DNA from: Acidobacteriota bacterium
Lineage (GTDB): Bacteria > Acidobacteriota > Terriglobia > Terriglobales > Acidobacteriaceae
Length of the DNA: 17,709 bases
Direction: 5' to 3'
Assembly (NCBI GenBank): GCA_021779695.1
Contig: JAJYAE010000049.1
Span: 685-18,393 of the forward strand
The notes under the pieces were generated by a model. The model saw nothing but the letters and a program-made list of their open reading frames with translations, did no database searches and had not been told where the DNA came from. Below are positions 7,688 through 15,850 of the stretch, piece by piece (the first letter of the stretch is position 1; every line of letters starts with the position of its first letter). Made by a program: the position numbers and the translations under genes.

Positions 7688-8455
7688 TCAGGGTTCGATG
7701 GAAGATATCTGTTGCTCGGAGGAGCCTGCGTCGTCCTCCTGGCCGGCTTCGAGCATCTGGGCATCTGCAAAGCGATAACCGACATAGACGTCGGTGAGCA
7801 GGTAAATGGGGCTGGAGGGATCGTCCTCGATCTTCTTCCTCAACTGGCGAACGAAGGTGCGCAGGTATTCCACTTCCTCGCGGCAGTCCGCGCCCCAGAC
7901 GGCGGTAAGGAGCCTGGAGTAGGTAACGACGCGGCCGGCGCGGCTCATGAGGCAATAAAGGATATCGAACTCCTTGCGGGTGAGGTGCAGGGGCTGGCCG
8001 CGCTTGGTGACGCTGCGGCGCGAGGGAGTGAGGCGGATTTCGCCGATCTCAATGGGGGCATCCTCAGCGCGCGCCGGAGCGTGGACGCGGCGATAGGCGG
8101 TGCGGATGCGGGCGATGAGCTCGCGCACGCTGAATGGCTTGGTGACGTAATCGTCGGCGCCGAGTTCAAGGGCTTCAACCTTTTGCTCTTCGGCTTCTCG
8201 GACGGTGACCATGAGAACGGGCAGGCGCGGCGCGAGGGCGCGAATACGGCGCAGCGTCTCAATGCCGCCGATGCCGGGCATGTTGATGTCGAGCAATACG
8301 ACGTCTGTTGCGCCGGACTGCAAGAGCTGGAGGGCTTCTTCTCCGCGGGAGGCCTCTGACACCTGGAAGCCAAGCTCAGTTAAAGGCGCCCGGAGGGCTC
8401 TGCGAATGGCGGCCTCGTCGTCAACGATCATCACGCGAATGGCTGGCTGATTCAT
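7688..8455 (-). CDS. KdpE-like response regulator (OmpR family)
   Basis: The 255-residue protein has a receiver domain (about 6-120) and an OmpR/PhoB winged-helix DNA-binding domain (about 135-230). Receiver residues are Asp12/Asp13, phospho-acceptor Asp56 (VVLLDINMPG), Thr84 and Lys106 (DYVTKPFS). The DNA-binding part shows HLTRKEFDILYCLM and the wing end DVYVGYRFAD, in KdpE style. A charged tail of about 25 residues follows the wing. Its ATG overlaps the stop of the upstream kinase gene by 4 bases (ATGA), so the two are translationally coupled and should be partners. KdpDE classically controls the kdpFABC potassium pump, but no such genes are in the window, so the target is unknown and I give no symbol. 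Confidence 0.93.
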   Translation of the reverse strand: MNQPAIRVMIVDDEAAIRRALRAPLTELGFQVSEASRGEEALQLLQSGATDVVLLDINMPGIGGIETLRRIRALAPRLPVLMVTVREAEEQKVEALELGADDYVTKPFSVRELIARIRTAYRRVHAPARAEDAPIEIGEIRLTPSRRSVTKRGQPLHLTRKEFDILYCLMSRAGRVVTYSRLLTAVWGADCREEVEYLRTFVRQLRKKIEDDPSSPIYLLTDVYVGYRFADAQMLEAGQEDDAGSSEQQISSIEP

Positions 8456-9990
8456 GATGCTCTCCTTTTGAAGTCAGAGTAAGGGATGGCGGCGTAGAAC
8501 GTTGTGCCTTCGTCCTGGTCGCTGGTGACCCAGACGTATCCGCCGTGGATGGAGGCGACGCGCTTGGCGACGGAAAGGCCGATGCCGGTGCCAGCGGCGC
8601 GATTGGACGAGGTGGAGGAACGATAGTAGCGGTCGAAGATGCGCTCCCGGTCGGCGATGGGGATGACGGGACCGAAGCTGTGCACAGAGAAGATCACCTC
8701 CGACTTGACCTTGACGGCACGAATGGTAATGGTGGTTCCGTAGATGGAGTATTTGCAGGCATTGTCAGCGTACTGGGTGAGCAGCATGACCATGAGTTGC
8801 CGGTCGCAATAGACGGTAAGGGCCTCGTCGGGGATGTCGATGGCGGTTTTCATGCTGGCCAGCCGATCACCGAGGCTGGCGACAACCTCATCAATCAGTG
8901 TAGCCACTCCAACGGCTTCGGCATGGATGGTGACTTCACCGGCATCGAGGCGCGCGGTGGTGAGCAGGCGGGCGGTGAGGTCGTTGAGGAGGCCGGTTTG
9001 CTCGTCGATGAGGGAGACGAGGTCAGCCTGCGCCGGGGATAGCTTGCCCATCTCGCTGAGGCCGGTGGAGGCTGCTCGAATGGCGGTCAGTGGTGTTTTG
9101 TAGGCGTGGGCGAGGCTGTCGAGAACGGTGGAGCGCAACTGCTCAGTGCGGCGTTCTGTTTCGATGCGGCTTTCATTGGCGAAGGCACGATAGCGGTCAA
9201 AGGTGATGGCGATGAGGGACGCGATTGCGTTGCTTGTGAGCGGGTTGATCTCACCGCGCACGACGAAGCTGCCAATGGGGACGTTGCCAAGTCGCACGAC
9301 GCGACGGCTGATGCCTGTTTCGGGATCATCATCCGAGGTTTCGAAATAGTAGACGTTCTGGGCAATCTCCTGCGGATCTTCCTGCCAGAAGCCAGCCTGA
9401 TAAGTCTCATGCAAATCGGCATCGAAGACGACGACGGCCTGGAGGGCGAAGATTTCGTGGACGAGTTCAGCGAGTTGCGCACCGGGCTCGACGTGAAGGT
9501 TCATCTGGAGAGTGCGGCGGGTGAATTCGTAGAGATCGTGCATCTGACCGCCCCATGACTCTGCCTGGCGCGCATGCTCCGTGACGCGCGCGGAAAGCCG
9601 GCTGACGACGAGGGCGGTACAGATGAAAGCGAAAAGGGTGATGGCGCTTTCAGGGTTCCGGGCGGGATTGAATTGTGAGGAATGGGCAGTGAAATAACTT
9701 TGGACGAGAACGACCGCGAAGGAGACGATGACAGCCTGCCAGAATCCGCTGAGCAAGGCAGTGGGCACGACAATGAGGAGGCCGATGAGGACGGAGACAG
9801 GAAGCAGCCACTGGAACCAGTGAGCCAGCAGGCCGACCATGAAGACGGCAAGGACTCCAAGGGCGCACTCGAGAACGAACAGGAGCACTTTCATCCCGGA
9901 GACGCGCGTTTTGAATCTGCTCCGCGCGGATACAAGAAAAGCCGACAACCTGATCCAGTCCTTTCCGGCGTGAGTTGGAAAGAGCCCCAC
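8452..9990 (-). CDS. KdpD-like membrane sensor histidine kinase (short form)
   Basis: The frame gives 512 residues from a GTG at 9990, or 480 from ATG 9894. The first 32 residues show little character, so the ATG may be the true start, though neither has a strong ribosome site. Hydrophobic segments at about 34-55, 62-82, 85-100 and 115-132 form a DUF4118-like membrane region. A GAF-like part (about 160-275) follows, then the kinase core: H-box with His295 (SLAHAYKTPLTAI), N-box YADNACKYS (Asn410), F-box IFDRYYRSS and G2 box GTGIGLSVAK (467-476). The G1 box reads VHSFGPVIP, with Ser in place of the usual Asp or Asn. The N-terminal KdpD and Usp-like domains of E. coli KdpD are absent. It should phosphorylate the overlapping regulator gene product at 7688-8455. 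The signal sensed is unknown. Confidence 0.88.
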   Translation of the reverse strand: MGLFPTHAGKDWIRLSAFLVSARSRFKTRVSGMKVLLFVLECALGVLAVFMVGLLAHWFQWLLPVSVLIGLLIVVPTALLSGFWQAVIVSFAVVLVQSYFTAHSSQFNPARNPESAITLFAFICTALVVSRLSARVTEHARQAESWGGQMHDLYEFTRRTLQMNLHVEPGAQLAELVHEIFALQAVVVFDADLHETYQAGFWQEDPQEIAQNVYYFETSDDDPETGISRRVVRLGNVPIGSFVVRGEINPLTSNAIASLIAITFDRYRAFANESRIETERRTEQLRSTVLDSLAHAYKTPLTAIRAASTGLSEMGKLSPAQADLVSLIDEQTGLLNDLTARLLTTARLDAGEVTIHAEAVGVATLIDEVVASLGDRLASMKTAIDIPDEALTVYCDRQLMVMLLTQYADNACKYSIYGTTITIRAVKVKSEVIFSVHSFGPVIPIADRERIFDRYYRSSTSSNRAAGTGIGLSVAKRVASIHGGYVWVTSDQDEGTTFYAAIPYSDFKRRAS

Positions 9991-10497
9991 CGAACCATCG
10001 CCTCATGCATAGGGTCGAGTCAGAACTTCCGGTGGAGGTCAGGCCCGCAATGATGGAGTCGAATGGCTGTTCGATTGCCCTGCGGGTGGCTGAGATACAG
10101 AGGAAGAGCGCCTGCTTGAGCCAAGTGCCTGCATGCGATGAATGGCTGAATTTTAACAGTTTCCGCAGGCCTCTCAGCGGGAATTCCTGGTTGACGGAGC
10201 GCACGGCAAGGGCCAGGGCAAATGGATGGACAAGGTTGCGTTCAGGAGCCGTCACGATTCGCACAAGAATTCTTTTGATGTCCCTTATGCGTTCCTCACA
10301 TTTTCTTTATGCCGAGTCTGCGTTACTGGAGTTGCAAACAAAGGTCAGCTGACAAGAACCTCTTTGCAAGGAACGCCTTCCGGGCTGCAAGCAGATTTTG
10401 AATTCCAGGATGGACCGGTAAGGCAAAGACAGTCCAACGACGAATCCTGATTCCTGGCGTGAGTCCACACACCGATTCTTTTGGAGGAAGACTTTCG
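9991..10497. other. Intergenic region between kinase operon and porin
   Basis: About 500 bases between divergent genes. I see no convincing gene. The right half is richer in AT (10260-10340) and holds an AGAATTCT palindrome near 10266 and the nested inverted repeats at 10332-10369. A strong ribosome site, GGAGGAAG (10483-10490), serves the porin. The promoter of the two-component operon must lie in the left part but was not identified. Confidence 0.5.
10332..10369. repeat. Nested inverted repeats upstream of the porin
   Basis: TTGCAAA (10332-10338) and TTTGCAA (10363-10369) flank a perfect 10-base palindrome GTCAGCTGAC (10344-10353). The element is about 130 bases before the porin ATG. It could be an operator for a dimeric regulator or an mRNA hairpin. 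The two centres of symmetry differ by two bases. Function is inference. Confidence 0.4.
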
Positions 10498-11751
10498 ATG
10501 CAGATGAACCCAGTTCTTCGTACGCGGTCGCTCGCAGGGGCCGCACTGATGTTGGCCCTGACGGCGGGCGCGCAGACGCCTGCTCCAGCCACGACGGCGC
10601 CAGCACCCGCATCATCCGCGCCTGCTCAGTCTGCTGCGCCGGCACCCGCAGCGGCACCCACGCCTCTTTCAACTCCAGCAGTCACAGGGCCGATCTCCTG
10701 GCTGCCGCCGGCGATGTTCGATGCCGGTCCGCTGGGCAAGGTCGCCGCCAACGGCATCGTCACGGGCTTTGGCCGCTGGCAGGACAACCCTGTCACGGGT
10801 GACAGCACGGGGCAGGCCGCCTTGAGCAACGGGCAGATCTTTCTGCAGAAGGCCGACGGAAAGGTGCAGTATTTCATTCAGGCCGGCGCCTACACTCTTC
10901 CGGCGCTTGGCACGCCATTTCTTCCCGCAGACAAGACGGTGAGCGACTTCTACGGACCTGTTCCGGTCGCCTTCCTGAAGCTGCAGGCGGGAAAGACGAC
11001 GCAATTCCTGATTGGCGCACTGCCGACGCTGATGGGAGCCGAATCGACGTTTACGTTCCAGAACATGAACATTGAGCGCGGCCTCTTGTGGAACCAGGAG
11101 AACGCTGTCAATCGCGGCATCCAGGTGAATCAGACGCTGGGCAAGTACTTTACCGCATCGCTGAGCTGGAACGATGGCTACTATTCCAACCGCTACTCGT
11201 GGCTGAGCGGCTCATTGACCTACACCAAGGGACCGCACACATTGATCTTTGCGGGCATGGGGAACGCGGGCCAGACTGCCTATCAAACCGCGGCGACTCC
11301 GGTGCAGAACAACAGCACGATGTACGCATTGATCTATACGTTCACAAAGGGCGCGTGGATCATTCAGCCGTACTACCAGTACAGCAAGGTTCCGACGAAC
11401 CCGGCAGTGGGCGTTGCAGATGGCGCATCGACCAATGGGGGCGCACTGCTGGTGAGCCGTACATTCAAACATGGGTTCTCGCTTCCGGGGCGCGTGGAGT
11501 ACATCACGAGTTCGGGGAGCAATGCAGCGGGATCCGTCAACCTGCTGTACGGCCCGGGGAGTGCGGCAACGAGTTTCACGCTGACGCCCACATTCCAGAA
11601 GGCCGGCTTCTTTATCCGCAGCGATCTTTCCTGGGTACACGCAAGCAGTTACACGGCGGGGGATGTATTCGGGAAGACTGGATCAAATGCGAACCAGGCC
11701 AGAGCCGTGGCTGAGATCGGCTTCATCTTCGGCAACAACATCGACAAGTAA
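10498..11751 (+). CDS. Outer-membrane porin, OmpL-like (beta-barrel porin-2 family)
   Basis: The 417-residue protein has a signal peptide (residues 1 to about 25, RSLAGAALMLALTAGAQ), then an Ala/Pro-rich linker (about 26-62), then a beta-barrel-like region with alternating strands rich in Tyr, Phe and Gly. The motif LPTLMGAESTFTFQNMN and the following GLLWNQENAVNRGIQV are typical of the putative beta-barrel porin-2 / OmpL-like family. That match is from memory. It should form a diffusion channel in the outer membrane. I chose ATG 10498 because GGAGGAAG lies just upstream (10483-10490) and the signal peptide begins there. The frame could start 13 codons earlier, but without a ribosome site. 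A hairpin follows the stop. The amino-acid permease gene starts 267 bases later, suggesting linked uptake across both membranes. Confidence 0.85.
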   Translation: MQMNPVLRTRSLAGAALMLALTAGAQTPAPATTAPAPASSAPAQSAAPAPAAAPTPLSTPAVTGPISWLPPAMFDAGPLGKVAANGIVTGFGRWQDNPVTGDSTGQAALSNGQIFLQKADGKVQYFIQAGAYTLPALGTPFLPADKTVSDFYGPVPVAFLKLQAGKTTQFLIGALPTLMGAESTFTFQNMNIERGLLWNQENAVNRGIQVNQTLGKYFTASLSWNDGYYSNRYSWLSGSLTYTKGPHTLIFAGMGNAGQTAYQTAATPVQNNSTMYALIYTFTKGAWIIQPYYQYSKVPTNPAVGVADGASTNGGALLVSRTFKHGFSLPGRVEYITSSGSNAAGSVNLLYGPGSAATSFTLTPTFQKAGFFIRSDLSWVHASSYTAGDVFGKTGSNANQARAVAEIGFIFGNNIDK

Positions 11752-11773
11752 CCCAATGAGAGTCTGTCTTCCA

Positions 11774-11799
11774 TCCCTGCAACCGATTGGCTGCAGGGA
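11774..11799 (+). terminator. Hairpin after the porin gene
   Basis: TCCCTGCA (11774-11781) and TGCAGGGA (11792-11799) form a perfect 8-base stem with a 10-base loop, 22 bases after the porin stop. No T tract follows, so it may stabilise the mRNA end, not terminate strongly. Confidence 0.45.
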
Positions 11800-11866
11800 C
11801 GGGAGAAGTGTTTCCAATCGCAGGCAGGTGGCAAGGAGGACGCGCAAAACATCCGCGTCATCTTCA

Positions 11867-11895
11867 TTGCATCTTTATTTTTCCATTCCTAGCAT
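11867..11895 (+). promoter_or_regulatory. Candidate promoter of the amino-acid permease
   Basis: TTGCAT (11867-11872) and TAGCAT (11890-11895) are spaced by exactly 17 bases inside an AT-rich stretch in the porin-permease gap. The hexamers match the consensus at 3 and 4 positions. The resulting leader would be about 115 bases. Confidence 0.35.
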
Positions 11896-12018
11896 TCGAA
11901 GCAATCCAAGCCTCACCTGCTTTGACCCTGCTGAGGGTGGCGATTGGGCAAGCCCACTACGATTCCGCAGCTCAAGCTCGGGATGCAACGTAAGGATTTC
12001 AATACCAGGAGAATCCAC

Positions 12019-13797
12019 ATGGCAGACCAGAAAGCACCTCAGATGCAGGCCACACTCGGGCTCACCGGGTTGACCAGCAATGCGATGGCGCTCATTGCAC
12101 CGGGCGCCTTCCTATGGCTGACCTTCTTCATTCAGGCGACTACGGGCACACCGACCACTGCACCTGACATGTGGTGGGGCATTCTCTTTGCCTTGATGCT
12201 GTGCCTGGCGACGGCGGTATCGTATGCGGAGATTTCGAAGCTCTATCCAGGCACCGGATCGAGCTACTACTACGCTGAGCAGGCGCTGCTGTCGAAGGAT
12301 AAGGCCTTCAAGTATGCGCGTGTGGCGAAGTTCATTGTGGGCTGGGGCTCGCACCTGTACTACTGGGTATATCCGGGCGTAATGGTGGCGACGACGGGCA
12401 TCTTTGTGGGCTACGTCGTGGGCTTCCTCTACCCGAATTTCATCAGCGGTTCCAATCCGGGGCCGGTGTTCATGGCGCTGGTGGCGATTGTGTTCTCCTT
12501 CTTCGTAGCGTGGATCGCGCAGAAAGGCGCGGGCGCATCGACGGCGGTGAATATCGCGATCAACATTGTGCAGATTTCGGCCCTGTTGGTATTCAGCGTC
12601 CTGGCTCTTGGCTACCGGGTGAACCATCCGGCCGGGTCGCCAGCATTCCAGTACGATGCGCAGACGCTTTCAACCTACACCTATCAGTTCGCGACGAACC
12701 CGAAGGACAGCTCGGTGATGCGCGATGCCAGCGGGACGCCGTTGCCCCTGCTGGACAAGGCCGGCAAGCCGGTGCCCTACACGGTTTCATATCCCGAGTT
12801 CGATGCGAGCGGCAACTTCCTGACGCATCCGAAGGCTTCGTCGATTGTGACCCCGCACAAATTCAGCTGGATCTTCATCCAGGCGACGGTGGCGATTCTG
12901 ATCCTGGTGGGCTTTGAATCGGTGACCTCGATGGGAGGCGAGGCAAAAAATCCGACCAAACACATTCCGATTGCCGTCATTGCTTCGCTGCTTATTCAAG
13001 GGCTGATCTGTTACCTGATTGAGTATTTTGCGGCGAACTACTTCCTGAACTCGGGATATACGATGCAGAGCGCGGCTGGGTCAGCAGCACCGATTGGCGA
13101 CATGATGATCATTGTCGGCGACGCGCTGCTTGGCCAGGGGCATGGCAAGTACTTCATGCTGGCCGAGGCGGTGACGGTGTTCCTGGCGCTGATCGGGACA
13201 ACGTTGAGCTGCATGAATACCGGGGCTCGCGTGACGTACGCAATGGGTAAGGACGACGAGGCGCCGGAGCATTTCGGCTTCCTTCATGCTGAGTCGCTGA
13301 CCCCGCGGCGCGCCATCTGGACGCTGGCCGTCATCTCTGCGGTTCTGGGTACGCTCGCGGTGTCACTGGTCTTTGCCGATGGCAGCGCGCCGACCGATGC
13401 GACGATTGCAGCCCTGCCGCATGGGATCCTCTCCAACTTCGGCTACTCGACGCATGACAAGCTGGCGGCACTGCCGAATTCGCTGCTGACGATCACGCTA
13501 ACGTCAAACTTCGGCACCTTCATCCTGTATGCGCTGAGCTGCTTCCTCTGCATCGTGGCCTTCAACAAGCGACCGGACTTCAGCTTAATGCGCCACCTTT
13601 TGATTCCGGCTTTCGGGTTGATCGCCAACGTTGTTTGCATGGCGTTCTACCTGATTGGTCCCTTCATGGGATACGGCACATCGAAGGAGCCGCTGCTGGC
13701 CCTGGGCATCAGCGCTATCTGGGGCATCTACGGAGCGATCTACTTCCTGCGAACTTCGAAGATGAAAGGAAAGGCAGTGCTTCTGGAATCGCGCTAA
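12019..13797 (+). CDS. APC-family amino-acid permease
   Basis: This inner-membrane transporter has 592 residues and about 12 hydrophobic segments. It starts with GLTGLTSNAMALIAPGAF (about 14-31), the substrate-site region typical of APC permeases. It also has YPGTGSSYYYAEQAL (76-90) and VGFESVTSMGGEAKNP (297-312), the conserved helix-6 region of the superfamily. Between the fifth and sixth segments is a hydrophilic stretch of about 85 residues (about 199-283), far longer than the usual loop. I chose ATG 12019 because AGGAG lies 7 bases upstream and the conserved region starts soon after. The frame could extend 25 codons upstream without support. Substrate cannot be told from sequence. Glutamate/GABA-type antiporters are one possible relative. 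It follows an outer-membrane porin gene. Confidence 0.9.
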   Translation: MADQKAPQMQATLGLTGLTSNAMALIAPGAFLWLTFFIQATTGTPTTAPDMWWGILFALMLCLATAVSYAEISKLYPGTGSSYYYAEQALLSKDKAFKYARVAKFIVGWGSHLYYWVYPGVMVATTGIFVGYVVGFLYPNFISGSNPGPVFMALVAIVFSFFVAWIAQKGAGASTAVNIAINIVQISALLVFSVLALGYRVNHPAGSPAFQYDAQTLSTYTYQFATNPKDSSVMRDASGTPLPLLDKAGKPVPYTVSYPEFDASGNFLTHPKASSIVTPHKFSWIFIQATVAILILVGFESVTSMGGEAKNPTKHIPIAVIASLLIQGLICYLIEYFAANYFLNSGYTMQSAAGSAAPIGDMMIIVGDALLGQGHGKYFMLAEAVTVFLALIGTTLSCMNTGARVTYAMGKDDEAPEHFGFLHAESLTPRRAIWTLAVISAVLGTLAVSLVFADGSAPTDATIAALPHGILSNFGYSTHDKLAALPNSLLTITLTSNFGTFILYALSCFLCIVAFNKRPDFSLMRHLLIPAFGLIANVVCMAFYLIGPFMGYGTSKEPLLALGISAIWGIYGAIYFLRTSKMKGKAVLLESR

Positions 13798-13900
13798 ACG
13801 GCAAGATCCCAATCATTAGCCGCAGGCGGGTGCCATCGCGTGGAAGCCTTCCCGAGCAACTGGGTGAAGGGCGAGCCGTGATGGCATCCGCATCTTCCTT

Positions 13901-13906
13901 TAGAGT
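13901..13906 (+). promoter_or_regulatory. -10-like element before the PP2C gene
   Basis: TAGAGT is the start of the ten bases TAGAGTGGGA (13901-13910). The same ten bases recur at 14828-14837 before the kinase gene. Transcription from here would begin at about 13913, next to a small ATG frame at 13914. No good -35 is seen. Confidence 0.35.
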
Positions 13907-13913
13907 GGGAACA

Positions 13914-13970
13914 ATGCGCAGCGCTGTGAAGAGCTGCGGAGCAACGTTCAGGAAACGGGTTCCATGCTAG
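13914..13970 (+). CDS. Possible 18-residue leader ORF overlapping the PP2C start
   Basis: The frame from ATG 13914 encodes MRSAVKSCGATFRKRVPC and ends in TAG at 13968-13970. It overlaps the first codons of the PP2C gene (ATG 13964) in another frame. The ATG lies 7 bases after the -10-like TAGAGT, so it would be at the very 5' end of such a transcript. The ribosome site of the phosphatase (AGGAAA) is inside it. Such an arrangement could couple translation, but a frame this short may arise by chance. Confidence 0.22.
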   Translation: MRSAVKSCGATFRKRVPC

Positions 13971-14767
13971 ATGTGGTGTTTGGCCAGGTGAGCGATCCTG
14001 GAAAAGTCCGAACGAACAACGAAGATGCGATGGGATCGTTTATTCCCACGTCCCGGAGCCAGGCGCGGTCGCATGGTTTTCTGTTTGTGGTCGCCGACGG
14101 AGTGGGTGGCATGGACCTGGGGGAAGTGGCGTCATCCACAGCAGTGACTGTGGCGCTGGAGGAGTTCTCCAAAGCGCAGCCGGGCTCGATGCTGATCAGC
14201 CTGTTGCCGCGGATTCTTCAATCGGCCAATGCGGCCGTTCATGACTGCACGCTTGCCCCGCAGTTCCGGGGCAAGAAGATGGCGACGACGATGGTGGCGT
14301 GCGCGCTTCGGCACGATCAGGCGATTGTGTCGCATGTGGGAGACTCGCGGTGCTACCTGGTGCGAAACGGGCAGGCGCGGCAGATTACGCAGGATCATAC
14401 GCTGGTGAACGAACAACGAAAACTGGGGTTGATCTCTGCATCCGAGATCGCAGAATCGGACTCGCGGCACGTGCTGACCCGATCGTTGGGGCCGGAGATG
14501 TTTATTTCGCCAGACACGACGGCGGTGACAGTGCAGCCGGGCGACCACTTGATTCTCTGCAGCGATGGACTGCATGACGAGTTGCCGCCGGAGGAGATGG
14601 CGAGGATTGTGTCACAGGGCAAGAACATTGACGAGATTGCGCACGAGTTGGTGGCGCGCGCCTTGGAGATCGACGGGAACGACAATACAACCGCGCAGGT
14701 GGTGCGGGTGCGCTCTGTGGAGCAGGTTGGCATGTATCGCGGACGGCCTTACCGACTGCCTGCATGA
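13964..14767 (+). CDS. PP2C-family protein serine/threonine phosphatase
   Basis: The 267-residue cytoplasmic phosphatase is close to the length of bacterial PP2C (Stp1/PrpC-like) enzymes. Metal-binding motifs are in order: RTNNEDA (Glu20, Asp21), VADGVGGMDLGE (Asp45), SHVGDSRCYLV (123-133), CSDGLHDEL (Asp201) and DGNDNTTAQVV (Asp240, Asn241). All expected metal ligands are present, so it should be active and need Mn or Mg ions. The start ATG has AGGAAA about 10 bases upstream. A Ser/Thr kinase gene follows in the same direction 99 bases later, and both share TAGAGTGGGA upstream. The pair probably acts as opposing writer and eraser on the same targets, as with PrpC/PrkC. No forkhead-associated or other target domain is in the window. 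Confidence 0.94.
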   Translation: MLDVVFGQVSDPGKVRTNNEDAMGSFIPTSRSQARSHGFLFVVADGVGGMDLGEVASSTAVTVALEEFSKAQPGSMLISLLPRILQSANAAVHDCTLAPQFRGKKMATTMVACALRHDQAIVSHVGDSRCYLVRNGQARQITQDHTLVNEQRKLGLISASEIAESDSRHVLTRSLGPEMFISPDTTAVTVQPGDHLILCSDGLHDELPPEEMARIVSQGKNIDEIAHELVARALEIDGNDNTTAQVVRVRSVEQVGMYRGRPYRLPA

Positions 14768-14802
14768 GGGCATGGCGTATTAAGGAATGCCTTACAAATC
14801 CG

Positions 14803-14833
14803 TTGTAAAATCGGCGCGGATTCCCGGTAGAGT
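14803..14833 (+). promoter_or_regulatory. Candidate promoter of the Ser/Thr kinase
   Basis: TTGTAA (14803-14808) and TAGAGT (14828-14833) are spaced by 19 bases. The -10 and the next four bases (TAGAGTGGGA) are identical to those upstream of the PP2C gene. The leader would be about 27 bases. The wide spacing lowers confidence. Confidence 0.35.
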
Positions 14834-14866
14834 GGGAGGAGCGTCACGTTTGGAGTCATCCCATCG

Positions 14867-15841
14867 ATGGGCTTTCTTGACAGCATTGAACCTGGCACCC
14901 TGATTGACTTTTACCGGATTGAAGCTCTGGTGGCCAAGAGCGGCATGGCATCGATTTTTCGCGCGGTGGATACGCGGGACGGCCGGGTTGTGGCTCTGAA
15001 GATTCCACATCCGGACATGGAGGCGGACCCGATTCTTTTTGACCGCTTTCAGCGCGAAGCTGCGATTGGCGAAAAGCTGCAACACCCACACGTGATGCGC
15101 GTCTTTGGCGGCGAGAAGCGATCGCGCGTGTACATGGTGATGGAGTGGTGCGAGGGTCGGCTTCTGCGGCAGATTCTGAGTGAAGGACGGATTGCCGCCG
15201 ATCGGGCGCTCCGGATCACACATGAGGTACTGGACGCACTGGAGTACATCCACGAGCAAGGCGTCATACATCGCGACCTGAAGCCGGAAAACATCATGGT
15301 GGATGCACAGGACAACATCAAGCTGATCGACTTTGGCATTGCAGGCGATGCGGCGGCGCGGCGGCTGACCTATGCGAACTTCACGGCGACGCTGGGAACC
15401 GCGGACTACATTTCACCGGAGCAGATCAAGGGCAAGCGCGGCGACGGACGGTCGGACATCTATGCCATGGGCGTGATCCTGTACGAGATGCTGACGGGAA
15501 GACAGCCCTTTACGGGCTCCTCTCCGATGGAAGTGATGAATGACAGGCTTCTGAATTATCCGATGCCGCCCTCAGTAGCTGAGCCGTCGATTTCGCCGCA
15601 GCTGCAGGAGGTTATGTACCGGGCGATGGAACGGGACCCGAAAAACCGCTATGGGCGGGCGGCGGATTTTGCACATGATCTGGAGCATTTGGATGAGGTG
15701 GGAGTGGAGGATCGCCCCGAGCTGCATGGATGGCAGAAGCGGAAGTCGCAGCTGCCGCGCAATATTCTGTATTATTCTGCACTTGCACTTATCCCAGTTG
15801 TTATTCTGTTGTTGATGGTTCTGGTGGCCCGACACAGGTAG
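14867..15841 (+). CDS. Serine/threonine protein kinase, C-terminal membrane anchor
   Basis: The 324-residue protein is a Hanks-type kinase domain (about 15-275) ending in one transmembrane segment (about 299-320) and a four-residue ARHR tail. Catalytic residues are intact: Lys45 (VALKIP), HRDLKPEN with Asp137 and Asn142, DFG at 155-157, SPE (183-185) and SDIYAMGVILYEMLTG. The glycine-rich loop is degraded: VAKSGMASIF (22-31) has Ala, Ser and Ala at the three canonical glycine positions, with only the inner Gly26 kept. Unlike PknB/PrkC there is no extracellular sensor domain after the membrane helix. A GGAG 11 bases before the ATG is the only ribosome site. It follows the PP2C gene, its likely partner, and precedes glnA by 94 bases. 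Confidence 0.93.
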   Translation: MGFLDSIEPGTLIDFYRIEALVAKSGMASIFRAVDTRDGRVVALKIPHPDMEADPILFDRFQREAAIGEKLQHPHVMRVFGGEKRSRVYMVMEWCEGRLLRQILSEGRIAADRALRITHEVLDALEYIHEQGVIHRDLKPENIMVDAQDNIKLIDFGIAGDAAARRLTYANFTATLGTADYISPEQIKGKRGDGRSDIYAMGVILYEMLTGRQPFTGSSPMEVMNDRLLNYPMPPSVAEPSISPQLQEVMYRAMERDPKNRYGRAADFAHDLEHLDEVGVEDRPELHGWQKRKSQLPRNILYYSALALIPVVILLLMVLVARHR

Positions 15842-15850
15842 CCAGCACTC

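Noticed and set aside
6081..7955. 624-residue open frame on the minus strand across trpG, acylphosphatase and apt
   Set aside because: It runs antisense to or out of frame with three recognised genes, its composition is Arg/His/Gln-rich with no domain, and it is explained by high GC at third codon positions.
14781..14794. TAAGG/CCTTA hairpin after the PP2C gene as a terminator
   Set aside because: The stem is only 5 bases and there is no T tract, so it is too weak to call.
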